A DNA stretch of 43,299 nucleotides, taken from SFLA01 sp045533895. GTDB taxonomy: Bacteria > Bacillota > Clostridia > Oscillospirales > CAG-382. Location of the stretch: NCBI GenBank assembly GCA_045533895.1, contig JAZSIT010000147.1:1-43299 (forward strand), given 5' to 3'. Positions within the stretch are counted from its first letter, which is position 1, and every line of letters begins with the position of its first letter. Made by a program: the position numbers and the translations under genes. Positions 22,166-31,845 of the stretch are shown here, piece by piece. The notes beneath the pieces were generated by a model. It was not told the DNA's origin. It saw nothing but the letters and a program-made list of their open reading frames with translations, and made no database searches.

Positions 22166-25100
22166 TTATGAATGACTGTATTTTTTGATATTTTCTTCCA
22201 TCATATCCACGTTGAGACGGAGGTAATCGGAAACGCCCTTTTCGTACATGGTTACACCGTAAAGTACGTCTGCGCGCTCCATAGTTCCGCGTCGGTGGGT
22301 AATGAGAATATACTGGGTGGATTCGCTGTGCTCTCTTACGTAATCCGCAAACTTGGCAAGGTTAACATCGTCAAGGGCGGACTCAATTTCGTCAAAGATA
22401 CAGAAGGGAGAGGGGTTGATCTCCTGCAACGCCAGATACAAAGCGATAGCCGCAAAAGATTGTTCGCCGCCGGAAAGGAGAGAAATACTCTTTACGCTCT
22501 TTCCGGGAGGTCTTAAAATAATATCTATGCCGCATTCCAGAGGATTTTCGGGGTCTTCCAATTCAACTCTGCCGCTTCCGCCGCCGAAAAGTGCGGCAAA
22601 GGTGCGTCCGAAAGCGGAATTGATACGTTCAAAGCAATCTATAAAGGTGTCCTTCATTGTGCGTGACAGCTTTTCGATAGTGGAATCAAGCTGACGGCGC
22701 GTGCGGTTAAGGTCGTCTGTCTGTGCGGTAAGAAAATCAAAACGCTCTTTTTCCGTTTTGTATTCTTCCACAGCATTTACGTTTATATGACCCATTGCGC
22801 GTATCTTTGCGCGGAGAGACGCAACGCGGGTAGCCGCAGAGCCCATCTGTTCCGCAGGAAGCCTGTATGCACAGGCGGCGGTATAGGTAAGCTCATATTC
22901 GTCCCAAAGCTTTGCGGAAACAGTATCGTAATCGGTACCGAGGTTTTCACCACGGGATTCCAGCTCGGTAAACTTACGCAACGCTTCTTCCTTTTTGTTC
23001 TGGGCATCCTTAACCAGACCGCGTATATTTACTGCGTTCTTTTCTGATTCATCACGGGAGGAAAGAAGAGTTTGGAGCTTTTCGCGGTAAGATTTGGTTT
23101 CGTTTTCGTATTGAGCCTTGCGTACGTCGTACTCGGCAAGGGCGTTTTCGGATTTGACAGCGTTTTCCTCCGCTTCGCGGATGGACGCTTTTATATCCTC
23201 AACGCGGGAAACAATTCCGTCCTTCTTTTCTGTGAGAGCGCGGATATGGGTGTTCTGTCTGTCAAAGGACGAAGTCTTTTCAAACAGCTCAAGACGGATG
23301 CGGTTGCATTCCTCAAAAGCACTGCTCTCTTTAACCTTTGCCTGCGCAGACTCAAAGGACGCCTGCTCAAGAGAGGTGCGGAGAGAAGCCAATTCCGCTT
23401 CACTTTCAAGAAGACGGCTTTCCGCATCTGCAGAATCCTTTTCCGCATCCTGCTCCAGACGGGAGTTTTGCTGACGGATAGCCTCGTTATGACTGCTTTC
23501 CTCTTCCAGTCTTACTCTTATACCGTCGCATACGCGGACAGCATCGGTAACGCAAGCGGAAGCGGCTGCCACCAGCTTTTCGCACTCCTCTGCCTGCAGG
23601 CAAAGGGAATTATATTCATCATCAACCGCAATTTTCTTTTCCTCAAGAGACAGTATTTCTCTGTTTTTACCGTCTATCTCTGCGGAAAGGCGGTCAATAT
23701 CCATAGCACGGGTGAAAAGCCCTGTCTTTTTATGGGCACTGCCGCCGGTAATACTGCCGCCGGGGTTTACTGTCTGCCCGTCAAGAGTTACTGCTTTTAC
23801 CTTGTAACCGCAAGCGGCGGCAACTGCAGTAGCGGAATCCATAGTATCCGTAATTACTGTTCTGCCCAGAAGGTCATCCATAACAAGGCGGTATTTATCA
23901 TCGCTCTTAACAAGGTCGGAGGCGATGCCCAGATAACCCTCGATATTCTTAAAGGGTTCTTCGTTTACGCGGTTACCGCGCACTGTTTCGATAGGCAGGA
24001 AGGTGGCTCTGCCACCCGAGGTCTTTTTAAGATAACGCACCGCGTTCTTTGCATCCGCTTCTTTTTCGGTAATGATAAACTGTGCGGAGGCACCCAAAGC
24101 GGTCTCTAACGCCAGCACGTATTTTTCATCAACAGAAACCACAGATGATACCGTGCCTATGATACCGCCAAGCTCTTTGCCCGCAACGCTCATTACGTTT
24201 TTAACGCCATCGGAATATCCCTCAAAGAGAGCTTCCATTCTGCGCAGATTCTCTCTGCGGTGGTCAAGTGCGGAAATTTCAAGATTTATTGCGGAAATAT
24301 TATCTGTTATCTCCTTATGCAAAACGCGGTTGGAAGCGCACTTTGCCTGAACGTCTGCGCTTTGCGAAGTTGTTTTTTCATATTCGGCCACGCTCTTTTC
24401 GTGGTCGGCAGAAGCCTTTTCAAGGTCGGCACGAAGCTGTGTAATACGGGAAGCGGACGCCAAAAGCTGTTGCTCCGCCTCGTCCCTCGCTTTAACAGAC
24501 TGCTCCAACTTCACACGAAGGCCTGCATAAGTTTCGCGAAGGGAGGAAACCTTCTCATACAAAGCGGTATATTCGCTGCTTGCCTTTTGCTCTGCTTCGG
24601 ATGCGTTTACCGCTTTTTCTCTGCAGGCAGAATAAATTTCCTCTGCGGCGGTAAATTCCTTGTTTACCTTTTCCATTTCACCGCGAAGAGATTCGCCAAC
24701 CTCCATAGCGGAGGAAAGCATATCCGCAACCATACTTAGCTCGCGCTCACTGCGGGAAATATCGTCTGCATACTGGCGAGCCACACGGCGGTAATGCTCG
24801 GCATCGTTAACGCGAAGAGCTTTTTCGGCTTCGACTGCAGCAACATTCTTTTCGCACTCGGATATAAGCCGCTCGGTCTCAGAAAGCTCGCGTCCGATAT
24901 CGTAGCCCTCACGGAGCGCGTTATCCAGCTTTTCGTCCAGCTCTTTTACAAGGTTTTCGCTGTTATCAAGAGAAAGACGCGCACCTGCAAGGTCAACGGC
25001 GTTTTTCTCCATCTCTGAACGAAGTTTATCTATTCTATCAAGCCAGAGAGTTATCTCCAGTCCCTTCTTTTCTTCGGAAAGAACAAGATATTTCTTTGCG

Positions 25101-25804
25101 TTTTCGGCTTCCTTTTCCAAAGGACCGATACGGGAAGCAACTTCGCTTAAAATATCGTTTATACGGGTAAGATTATTTTCGGTCTCAGCAAGCTTGCGCT
25201 CAGCCTCCGCTTTCTTATAGCGGAACTTGGATATACCTGCCGCTTCCTCAAAAATATCGCGTCTCTCGTGGCCTTTCTGTGAAAGCACCTCGGATATTTT
25301 ACCCTGAGATATTACAGAATAGCCTTCTCTGCCGATACCGGTATCATAGAAAAGCTCGTAAATATCCTTAAGTCTTACCTGTTTTTTGTTTATGTAATAT
25401 TCACTTTCACCGCTGCGATAATACTTGCGGGTAACAGTAACTTCGGTACCGTCGTGAAGCTTATATCCTTCATTTTGAGCGGAAGCAGACTGCTCTTCGG
25501 GATTAAGCTCCATAAAGGTCTGTGCATGTCTGTCATATTCGGCAGTAGTATCCAGAATAATAGACACCGAGGAAAAGTTTGCGGCGGGACGGGTGGGCGT
25601 ACCGTTAAAGATAACATCCTCCATCTTACTGCCGCGCAGACTCTTCATTGACATTTCGCCCAGAACCCAACGAACCGCATCGGAAATATTGGATTTACCG
25701 CTTCCGTTGGGACCGATAATGGCAGTTACACCGTTATCGAAGGTTATGCGCGTTTTATCGGGGAACGATTTGAACCCCTGCATTTCAATACATTTTAACT
25801 TCAA
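22166..25804 (-). CDS. smc: Chromosome segregation ATPase SMC
   Basis: A 1212-residue SMC protein that, with ScpA and ScpB, extrudes DNA loops and organises the origin region. Walker A is GPNGSGKS (31-38); two long coiled coils (about 165-510 and 660-1010) flank a hinge (about 520-650) with the GGRATFLPIE block; the C-terminal head carries the LLSGGEQSFAAIAL signature and the Walker B segment CIFDEIESALDD (the family more often has LDEVDAALDE). The start is TTG at 25802-25804: GAGGAT lies eight bases upstream, and the resulting N-terminus aligns residue by residue with the usual M-x-LK-x-x-E-x-QGFKSF. It follows the radical SAM gene by four bases. Confidence 0.98.
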   Translation of the reverse strand: MKLKCIEMQGFKSFPDKTRITFDNGVTAIIGPNGSGKSNISDAVRWVLGEMSMKSLRGSKMEDVIFNGTPTRPAANFSSVSIILDTTAEYDRHAQTFMELNPEEQSASAQNEGYKLHDGTEVTVTRKYYRSGESEYYINKKQVRLKDIYELFYDTGIGREGYSVISQGKISEVLSQKGHERRDIFEEAAGISKFRYKKAEAERKLAETENNLTRINDILSEVASRIGPLEKEAENAKKYLVLSEEKKGLEITLWLDRIDKLRSEMEKNAVDLAGARLSLDNSENLVKELDEKLDNALREGYDIGRELSETERLISECEKNVAAVEAEKALRVNDAEHYRRVARQYADDISRSERELSMVADMLSSAMEVGESLRGEMEKVNKEFTAAEEIYSACREKAVNASEAEQKASSEYTALYEKVSSLRETYAGLRVKLEQSVKARDEAEQQLLASASRITQLRADLEKASADHEKSVAEYEKTTSQSADVQAKCASNRVLHKEITDNISAINLEISALDHRRENLRRMEALFEGYSDGVKNVMSVAGKELGGIIGTVSSVVSVDEKYVLALETALGASAQFIITEKEADAKNAVRYLKKTSGGRATFLPIETVRGNRVNEEPFKNIEGYLGIASDLVKSDDKYRLVMDDLLGRTVITDTMDSATAVAAACGYKVKAVTLDGQTVNPGGSITGGSAHKKTGLFTRAMDIDRLSAEIDGKNREILSLEEKKIAVDDEYNSLCLQAEECEKLVAAASACVTDAVRVCDGIRVRLEEESSHNEAIRQQNSRLEQDAEKDSADAESRLLESEAELASLRTSLEQASFESAQAKVKESSAFEECNRIRLELFEKTSSFDRQNTHIRALTEKKDGIVSRVEDIKASIREAEENAVKSENALAEYDVRKAQYENETKSYREKLQTLLSSRDESEKNAVNIRGLVKDAQNKKEEALRKFTELESRGENLGTDYDTVSAKLWDEYELTYTAACAYRLPAEQMGSAATRVASLRAKIRAMGHINVNAVEEYKTEKERFDFLTAQTDDLNRTRRQLDSTIEKLSRTMKDTFIDCFERINSAFGRTFAALFGGGSGRVELEDPENPLECGIDIILRPPGKSVKSISLLSGGEQSFAAIALYLALQEINPSPFCIFDEIESALDDVNLAKFADYVREHSESTQYILITHRRGTMERADVLYGVTMYEKGVSDYLRLNVDMMEENIKKYSHS

Positions 25805-25808
25805 AAAA

Positions 25809-26807
25809 TCAATCCTCTATATAAATTCGAGCCGTATATTCGGGGATATCATCACAACCGTACACCGAAATATACTTGAATCCGTATACTTTCTTGAAAA
25901 ATTCGATATTTGCTCTGTGCTGTCCCGCCGCCTTTGACGGAGCGGACGCAGGCACATTTATTACAAGTTTTTTGCCCCGTTTTTCACCGATGAGGGCGGA
26001 TATTCTTCTGCGGTATATCTCGCTTTCCACCAATTCACCCATCGCGGGATGGGTGGCACCGTACGGTGCGGACACCAAGGATTCCGAAGCGTGTAGCCCC
26101 ACACGAAGCACTTTTACGCCACGTTCAAGGAATATCTCCATACAATCGGCACATCTGATAACTGCATCCTCTACCGAAAGCGGGGTGTATTCACCGCTTA
26201 ACGTCATACGGTACAGTGGTGTATCCTCAAAAACTACCGTAGGGTAAATGCGGGTTTCGTCCGCGCCCCATTGGCATATAGACTTTGCCGTTTGCACTTC
26301 GGTGCTTTTGTCCGAAAGAGGAAGTCCCACCATCATCTGTCCACCAAGACGGAAACCGTGTTTTTTAATGAGTTTGCAAGCCTTTTCGCTGTGCATGGCG
26401 GTATGTCCTCTGCCGGATGCCTGCAGTACCGCATCTGAAACACTTTGTATACCCAATTCGATTGCGGTAACACCTTTGCTTCGGAGCAAAGTAAGTATAT
26501 TGTCATCAATAAAATCCGGTCTGGTGGAAACTCGTATTCCGCTTACCTTGCCGTTTTTTACGTATTCGTATGCCGCGTCCAAAAGAGAGGTCATACGAGG
26601 TATGTCGATAGCGGTAAAGCTTCCGCCGAAAAAAGCAATTTCGCTTTCCTGCCACTTGCTTTCCAACGCCTTTTCAACGGTAACGTGAAAAGTATCCAGC
26701 TCTGCACGGCGGTCTACTCCCGTTATTTTTTTCTGGGAGCAAAATACGCAGGCGTTTGGGCACCCCTCCTGGGGAATAAAAACAGGTATGTTACGATGGG
26801 TCTTCAT
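25809..26807 (-). CDS. Elp3-like radical SAM protein in the rnc-smc locus
   Basis: A 332-residue radical SAM enzyme of the Elp3/YhcC-like group. The cluster motif is C-x3-C-x2-C in QEGCPNACVFCSQ near residue 18; IAFFGGSFTAID, VSTRPDFID and IELGIQSVSD are the usual Elp3-family strands. No acetyltransferase domain follows, so it is not a full Elp3. The function is not established; tRNA modification has been suggested for relatives. I use the ATG at 26805-26807, preceded by GGTGAG; a longer frame to 26846 has no SD and would reach further into rnc. It overlaps rnc by 17 bases. Placement between rnc and smc is common in clostridia. Confidence 0.85.
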   Translation of the reverse strand: MKTHRNIPVFIPQEGCPNACVFCSQKKITGVDRRAELDTFHVTVEKALESKWQESEIAFFGGSFTAIDIPRMTSLLDAAYEYVKNGKVSGIRVSTRPDFIDDNILTLLRSKGVTAIELGIQSVSDAVLQASGRGHTAMHSEKACKLIKKHGFRLGGQMMVGLPLSDKSTEVQTAKSICQWGADETRIYPTVVFEDTPLYRMTLSGEYTPLSVEDAVIRCADCMEIFLERGVKVLRVGLHASESLVSAPYGATHPAMGELVESEIYRRRISALIGEKRGKKLVINVPASAPSKAAGQHRANIEFFKKVYGFKYISVYGCDDIPEYTARIYIED

Positions 26808-27516
26808 CAAGCTCACCAAGTACGGCAAGAGCTTCACGGGCGGCATGCTGTTCCGCCTCCCGCTTGGTTCTTCCCCTGCCCTCTCCCAGACAGTTGGAAT
26901 TAAGCATTACGCGGAAGGTAAACACACGGTCGTGAGGAGGGCCTTCCTCGCTTACGGGAACGTACTCAAGCAGTTCCTCGGGAGTTTGCTGTACTATTTT
27001 CTGCAATCTGGATTTATAATCCTCGTTGCCGCCTTTTGCCAATTTTGCTATTGCACCTTTTATGCGGGGCATGAGAAAACGCTTTGCCTGCTCCATACCG
27101 CCGTCAAGATAAATTGCGGCAAGCAACGCCTCAAATGCGTCTGCCACAGTGCTTTTCCTGTCTCTGCCGTTGGTAACCGCTTCGCCGTGTCCCATACGCA
27201 GATAAGAGCCTAAATCAATTTCCTTTGCAAATTCGCTCAAAGAATTTTCGCACACCACGTTTGCTCTTATTCTGGTAAGATGACCTTCGTCCAGTTCCGG
27301 CAATGATCTGTATATATGCTCGGAAACGATAACCGACAAAATAGAATCTCCCAAAAACTCAAGTCTTTCGTTAGAGCAGTAAGCTGTTCTTTGTTTGGTT
27401 TCGTTTACAAAGGAAGAGTGTGTAAGTGCGTTGAGAACATAATCCTTGTTGCGGAAAACATAGCCGATCTTTTTCTCAAGCTCTGTATAATGCAGGGGCT
27501 CAATTAACTGATTCAC
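26791..27516 (-). CDS. rnc: Ribonuclease III
   Basis: A 241-residue double-strand-specific endonuclease that processes rRNA precursors and structured mRNAs. The catalytic signature NERLEFLGDSIL is at 49-60, the second acidic cluster lies in ADAFEALLAAIYLDGG (about 124-139), and the C-terminal dsRNA-binding domain (about 165-238) ends with REAEQHAAREAL. The N-terminal ATG overlaps plsX by 17 bases. In many Firmicutes acpP lies between plsX and rnc; here it does not. Confidence 0.97.
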   Translation of the reverse strand: MNQLIEPLHYTELEKKIGYVFRNKDYVLNALTHSSFVNETKQRTAYCSNERLEFLGDSILSVIVSEHIYRSLPELDEGHLTRIRANVVCENSLSEFAKEIDLGSYLRMGHGEAVTNGRDRKSTVADAFEALLAAIYLDGGMEQAKRFLMPRIKGAIAKLAKGGNEDYKSRLQKIVQQTPEELLEYVPVSEEGPPHDRVFTFRVMLNSNCLGEGRGRTKREAEQHAAREALAVLGELDEDPS

Positions 27517-28504
27517 TGTTTATAGCCTCCTTAAGTTTGGGAATAAGTCCGCTCTCATGGAAGGTTTTTGCCTGACGGATAGCGGTGTATATGCTCTTTT
27601 CGTCCGAGCTTCCGTGAGCTTTTATTACCGGCTTTGCAAGTCCCAGGAAGGGTGCGCCGCCGTGCTCGCGGTGGTCAACCTGCTTTTTAAGAGCGGTTAT
27701 CTGCTTTTTGGTAAGTGCACCTGCAACCTTGGAAACGGGATTTGCATAAAAGATGCCTTTTATCTTTCTGTTCATAAACAATCCCATACCTTCGATAGTC
27801 TTAAGCAGAATATTTCCGGTAAATCCATCGCACACAATAACATCGCAGGTATCGCCGGGAATATCTCGTCCCTCTACGTTGCCCACAAAATTTATTCCCC
27901 TTGCTTCACGCAGGATAGCGTTGGCTTCAACGTAAAGGGGTGTACCCTTGGTGGTCTCACTTCCGTTATTCACCAGACCGATACGGGGATTATCTATTCC
28001 CATTACCAGATTTGCATAAAGACTGCCCATATAGGCAAAGGTGCGGAGAAGCTCGGGCGTGGCGTCGATATTGGCGCCGGAATCCACAATAAGCACGGGG
28101 TTTTCCAGCGGAACGACTGCACCGAGCGCCGCACGGCGTATACCGGGAAGTCTGCGCACCTTAAGGGATGACACAGTGAACAGCGCGCCGGTGTTTCCTG
28201 CGGAAACAAGTGCATCCGCCTTTCCGTCCTTAACAAGCTCTGCGGCAACCGCCATAGAGCAGTCTGCCTTTTCCTTAAGCACCGCAGAAGGATTATCCTC
28301 CATGGTAATTACGCTTTTTGCGTGGACTACCGAAATATTATCCGGAGCGTTTCCGTTTTTCAGTATTTCTTTATAAATGGCATCGCTGTCGCCAACAAGT
28401 ATTATATCTATAGGCAGTTGCTGTGCCGCGCGCAACGCGCCTGCAACTACCGATTCGGGCGCTTTATCTCCGCCCATTGCATCTACGGCTATTGTAGTTC
28501 TCAT
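27500..28504 (-). CDS. plsX: Phosphate acyltransferase PlsX
   Basis: A 334-residue peripheral membrane enzyme that converts acyl-ACP to acyl-phosphate at the start of phospholipid synthesis. The family start TIAVDAMGGDKAPE, VSAGNTGAL, GLVNNGSE and DVIVCDGFTGNILLKT blocks are all present. I use the ATG at 28502-28504, which overlaps the topA stop (ATGA) and follows AGAGGAAAGC; the in-frame extension to 28525 would lie inside topA. It overlaps rnc by 17 bases. Confidence 0.97.
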   Translation of the reverse strand: MRTTIAVDAMGGDKAPESVVAGALRAAQQLPIDIILVGDSDAIYKEILKNGNAPDNISVVHAKSVITMEDNPSAVLKEKADCSMAVAAELVKDGKADALVSAGNTGALFTVSSLKVRRLPGIRRAALGAVVPLENPVLIVDSGANIDATPELLRTFAYMGSLYANLVMGIDNPRIGLVNNGSETTKGTPLYVEANAILREARGINFVGNVEGRDIPGDTCDVIVCDGFTGNILLKTIEGMGLFMNRKIKGIFYANPVSKVAGALTKKQITALKKQVDHREHGGAPFLGLAKPVIKAHGSSDEKSIYTAIRQAKTFHESGLIPKLKEAINSESVN

Positions 28505-30723
28505 TTTTTGCTTTCCTCTGTCCATCCGCAGTTACCGCGGCAATAATACTGGTCTTTGTTCTTCTTTTTGAGCACTATATCTCCGCACTGGGGACATCTT
28601 CTTGTCTGGGGAATATCCCAAGAGATAAATCCGCAAGCAGAATCCTCACAAACGTAATAAGTCGTCTTTTTCTTGCTGGTGCGTATAACTATACGCTTAC
28701 CGCAGTTGGGACATACCACGCCGCTGTCCTTGATAACAGGAAGCGTGGTTTTGCAGTTGGGATATGAACGGCAGGCAAAAAAGCTTCCGTATCTGCCCTT
28801 GCGAAGCACCATTTCGCCGCCACAGGCAGGACACTTCTCGTCGGAAACAATTTCCTTTGCGTCAATTGGCTTTTGCTCGGTTTCTAAAGGCTTGGTATTC
28901 TTGCACTTGGGGTAATTGGGGCAAGCTGCGAATTTTCCGTAGCGTCCTGAACGGATAACCATTACAGATCCGCACTTTTCGCAGATCATATCCGTTTTTT
29001 CGGGTTCTACAGTAATTCTGTTGGCACCGATGGTGCTTTCTGCGGCGGAAAGTTCCTCGGTTAAATCCTTATAAAAGCCTTCAAGCACGGCAATATAATC
29101 CTTATCGCCGGATTCGATCTCGTCAAGATTTTCTTCCATTTCGGCGGTGAAGTTATAGTCAACTATCCGAGAAAATGCGTTCATCATAAGATCTGTGGTA
29201 ACAAAGCCAAGGTCTGTGGGAACAAGGGATTTACCCTCTCTTACAACGTATCCTCTTGCGATAATGGTTGTAATTGTAGTAACTATAGTGGAAGGTCTGC
29301 CGATACCTTTTTCTTCCAGCATCTTTACCAAAGAGCCTTCGGTGTATCTGAAAGGAGGCGCGGTAAAATGCTGCTCGGGCAGAATGGCAGAGCATACGCA
29401 AACGTCGTTTTCGTTAAGAGGAGGAAGCTTATCCTTGGCCAGATCGTCATCACCGCTATCCGAATCATCGCAGATAACCAGATATCCGGGGAATCTTACG
29501 GTTGCACCCGTTGCACGGAAAATATTTCCCTTTGCGTCCAAGTCCACGGAAACTGTATCTATTTCCGCAGGCTTCATCTGGCTGGCGATAAAACGGTCGT
29601 ATATAAGCTTATACAGACGGTACTGGTCTGTGGTAAGACGGCTTTTTATCATATCGGGGGACAGGGTGGGGTCGGAAGGACGGATAGCCTCGTGAGCGTC
29701 CTGCGCGCCCTTTTTTGCCTTGTAGATATTGGGGATGGAAGGATAATACTTATCGCCGTATCTGCCAACGATATATTCCTTCGCGGCGGCACGTGCTTCG
29801 TCCGAAACGCGAAGTGAGTCAGTACGCATATAGGTGATAAGACCGTGGGTGCCGCGCTCGCCGATATTAATACCCTCGTATAATTCCTGCGCGATCATCA
29901 TAGTGCGCTGGGTGGGAAGAGAAAGACGGCGGTTTGCCTCCTGCTGGAGGGTACTTGTGGTAAAGGGAGGCTGGGGGCGGCGATGCTTTACGGAGCGCTT
30001 TACGGAGGAAACCGTAAAAGGCGAATTTTTAACGCCGTTTACAACAGCCATGGCATCCCCTTCGTTATGAAGTTCCTGCTTGCCTGCGGAAGTGCCGAAA
30101 TACTTTGCAGTAAATGTTTCTCCTGCGGAATTGGCAAGCTTTGCCGTTACTGTCCAGTATTCATCGGGCACAAACGCCTGAATCTCTCTTTCCCTCTCTA
30201 CAATAAGACGGGTGGCAACCGACTGAACACGTCCTGCAGAAAGACCGTTCTTAATCTTTTTCCACAGGAAGGGGCTTATTTTATAACCTACAAGTCTATC
30301 CAGAATACGGCGGGTCTGCTGTGAATTGACCAAATCCATATCTATATTACGGGGAGATTTTATTGCTTCTTTAACTGCCGCTTTGGTTACCGAGTTAAAG
30401 GTTATACGCTTTATTTTTTCTTCGGGTATACCCAGTACGGCTGCGAGATGCCAGCTTATAGCCTCTCCCTCACGGTCAGGGTCGGCTGCAAGAAGAACTT
30501 TATCGGCGTTTTTTGCCTCTTTTTTAAGTTCTTTTATAAGGTCGCCCTTGCCGCGTATGTTGATATACTGAGGCTCGAATCCGTTTTCAACGTCAATACC
30601 CAGTTTGCTTTTGGGAAGATCCCGTACGTGGCCGTTGGAGGCTATTACTTTATAGCCTTTGCCCAAAAAGCCTTTGACGGTATGTGCCTTGGTAGGCGAC
30701 TCAAGTATTACAAGTGTGCTCAT
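28501..30723 (-). CDS. topA: DNA topoisomerase I
   Basis: A 740-residue type IA topoisomerase that relaxes negative supercoils. The Toprim domain is at the N-terminus (LESPTKAHTV; DPDREGE at 81-87), the active-site tyrosine lies in GLITYMRTDS (about residue 300), and the C-terminal ~170 residues contain four zinc ribbons: CEKCG/CPNYPKC, CPACG/CRSYPNC, CPNCG/CEDSAC and CPQCG/CRGNC. The start has AAGGAG at good spacing. It follows dprA by nine bases, the usual dprA-topA pair. Confidence 0.98.
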   Translation of the reverse strand: MSTLVILESPTKAHTVKGFLGKGYKVIASNGHVRDLPKSKLGIDVENGFEPQYINIRGKGDLIKELKKEAKNADKVLLAADPDREGEAISWHLAAVLGIPEEKIKRITFNSVTKAAVKEAIKSPRNIDMDLVNSQQTRRILDRLVGYKISPFLWKKIKNGLSAGRVQSVATRLIVEREREIQAFVPDEYWTVTAKLANSAGETFTAKYFGTSAGKQELHNEGDAMAVVNGVKNSPFTVSSVKRSVKHRRPQPPFTTSTLQQEANRRLSLPTQRTMMIAQELYEGINIGERGTHGLITYMRTDSLRVSDEARAAAKEYIVGRYGDKYYPSIPNIYKAKKGAQDAHEAIRPSDPTLSPDMIKSRLTTDQYRLYKLIYDRFIASQMKPAEIDTVSVDLDAKGNIFRATGATVRFPGYLVICDDSDSGDDDLAKDKLPPLNENDVCVCSAILPEQHFTAPPFRYTEGSLVKMLEEKGIGRPSTIVTTITTIIARGYVVREGKSLVPTDLGFVTTDLMMNAFSRIVDYNFTAEMEENLDEIESGDKDYIAVLEGFYKDLTEELSAAESTIGANRITVEPEKTDMICEKCGSVMVIRSGRYGKFAACPNYPKCKNTKPLETEQKPIDAKEIVSDEKCPACGGEMVLRKGRYGSFFACRSYPNCKTTLPVIKDSGVVCPNCGKRIVIRTSKKKTTYYVCEDSACGFISWDIPQTRRCPQCGDIVLKKKNKDQYYCRGNCGWTEESKK

Positions 30724-30732
30724 ATATTCTCC

Positions 30733-31845
30733 TTATTGCTTGCCTGCCTTTATATAACGTCCTCCTGCGGCGGCGATTATTGCACCGTCCAGTTCAAGAG
30801 TGGTAAGCAGCTCATATATTCTGTCAATGGAAACGCCGGTCTTATCCGAAAGTTCGGTTGCCGTTGCGGGACCCTCGCATATTATCTTCAAAAGTCCCAA
30901 TTCGTCCGTATCCTTGGTTTTAGTCTGTACGGGCGGTGTTATTTTTCTGCCGTAGCTTTTGGTTTTGGTTACGGTATATGCAGTTACGGGTATGCGCAAG
31001 GTGGGATCATTTAACTGCATATTCTCCATTACCTCCGCAGGGGAAGAAACGGACACCGCGCCGTCAAGCATTACGGTTACCCTGCCCGCCACAAAATATA
31101 CGGGCTTGTTTTGCTGGATCGCCCGTTTTGCGGTGATTATTGCACCGCTTCCCTCCGCCGCCTCAACAACCAAGGTACAATCGGACAGGGCGCTTATTAT
31201 ACGGTTGCGGGCAGGAAAGGAATATCTGCCCACGTCTGCGCCGGGGGAATATTCGCTTATAACCAGACCGCTTTTATACATTGTGTGGAAAAGCCGCACG
31301 TTTTCGGGCGGATAGACTTTATCTATGGGTGTTCCCAAAACACCTACCGAAACGCCGCCGTTCATAAGCGAAGCGTTGTTCGCGGCGCCGTCTATGCCCT
31401 TGGCAAGTCCGCTTATAACGGCGATACCCGCTTTGGCAAAACTTTCCGCATACACCTTTGCGTATTCCATTCCCGCTTCAGTGCAGGTCCTCGTACCGAC
31501 GATGGCAACTGCCTGCTTATTTTTAAGGCGGGAAATATCCCCGTAGCAAAAGAGCATTACCGGCGGGTCAGGTATCTCACGCAGGGCGGGAGGAAAATCC
31601 TCATCGTGGTATGTAACAAATCTTATACCACGGTTAACGCAGGTTTTATATATCTCCAGCGAAGCTGAAAGATCTTTGTTGCAAAGTCTGTCCTGATATT
31701 TTGAATATCCCTTGGGCAGGAAAGAAAAATCTCTGCACTCATACACCTCAACAGCCGAGGAAAATTTGTTAAAAAGATAATCCGTAAAACGGTTGGCGGC
31801 ACCGACGATACGTTGCAGCCATATATAATAAAGCCTTGAATCCAT
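30733..31845 (-). CDS. dprA: DNA-processing protein DprA
   Basis: A 370-residue protein that loads RecA on incoming single-stranded DNA during transformation. After an N-terminal helical region (about 1-75) comes the Rossmann-like domain with VAIVGTRTCTEAG, VISGLAKGIDGAANN, GVLGTPIDKVYPPEN, SEYSPG and FPARNRIISALS, then a C-terminal winged helix (about 305-370) that corresponds to the DML1-like domain. All core motifs are intact. The start overlaps the trmH stop by one base (TAATG). No other competence genes are in the window. Confidence 0.96.
   Translation of the reverse strand: MDSRLYYIWLQRIVGAANRFTDYLFNKFSSAVEVYECRDFSFLPKGYSKYQDRLCNKDLSASLEIYKTCVNRGIRFVTYHDEDFPPALREIPDPPVMLFCYGDISRLKNKQAVAIVGTRTCTEAGMEYAKVYAESFAKAGIAVISGLAKGIDGAANNASLMNGGVSVGVLGTPIDKVYPPENVRLFHTMYKSGLVISEYSPGADVGRYSFPARNRIISALSDCTLVVEAAEGSGAIITAKRAIQQNKPVYFVAGRVTVMLDGAVSVSSPAEVMENMQLNDPTLRIPVTAYTVTKTKSYGRKITPPVQTKTKDTDELGLLKIICEGPATATELSDKTGVSIDRIYELLTTLELDGAIIAAAGGRYIKAGKQ

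Noticed and set aside
23072..24109. A 345-codon open frame opposite smc
   Set aside because: It lies wholly within the coiled-coil coding part of smc on the other strand, with a composition explained by reversing Glu/Lys-rich codons.
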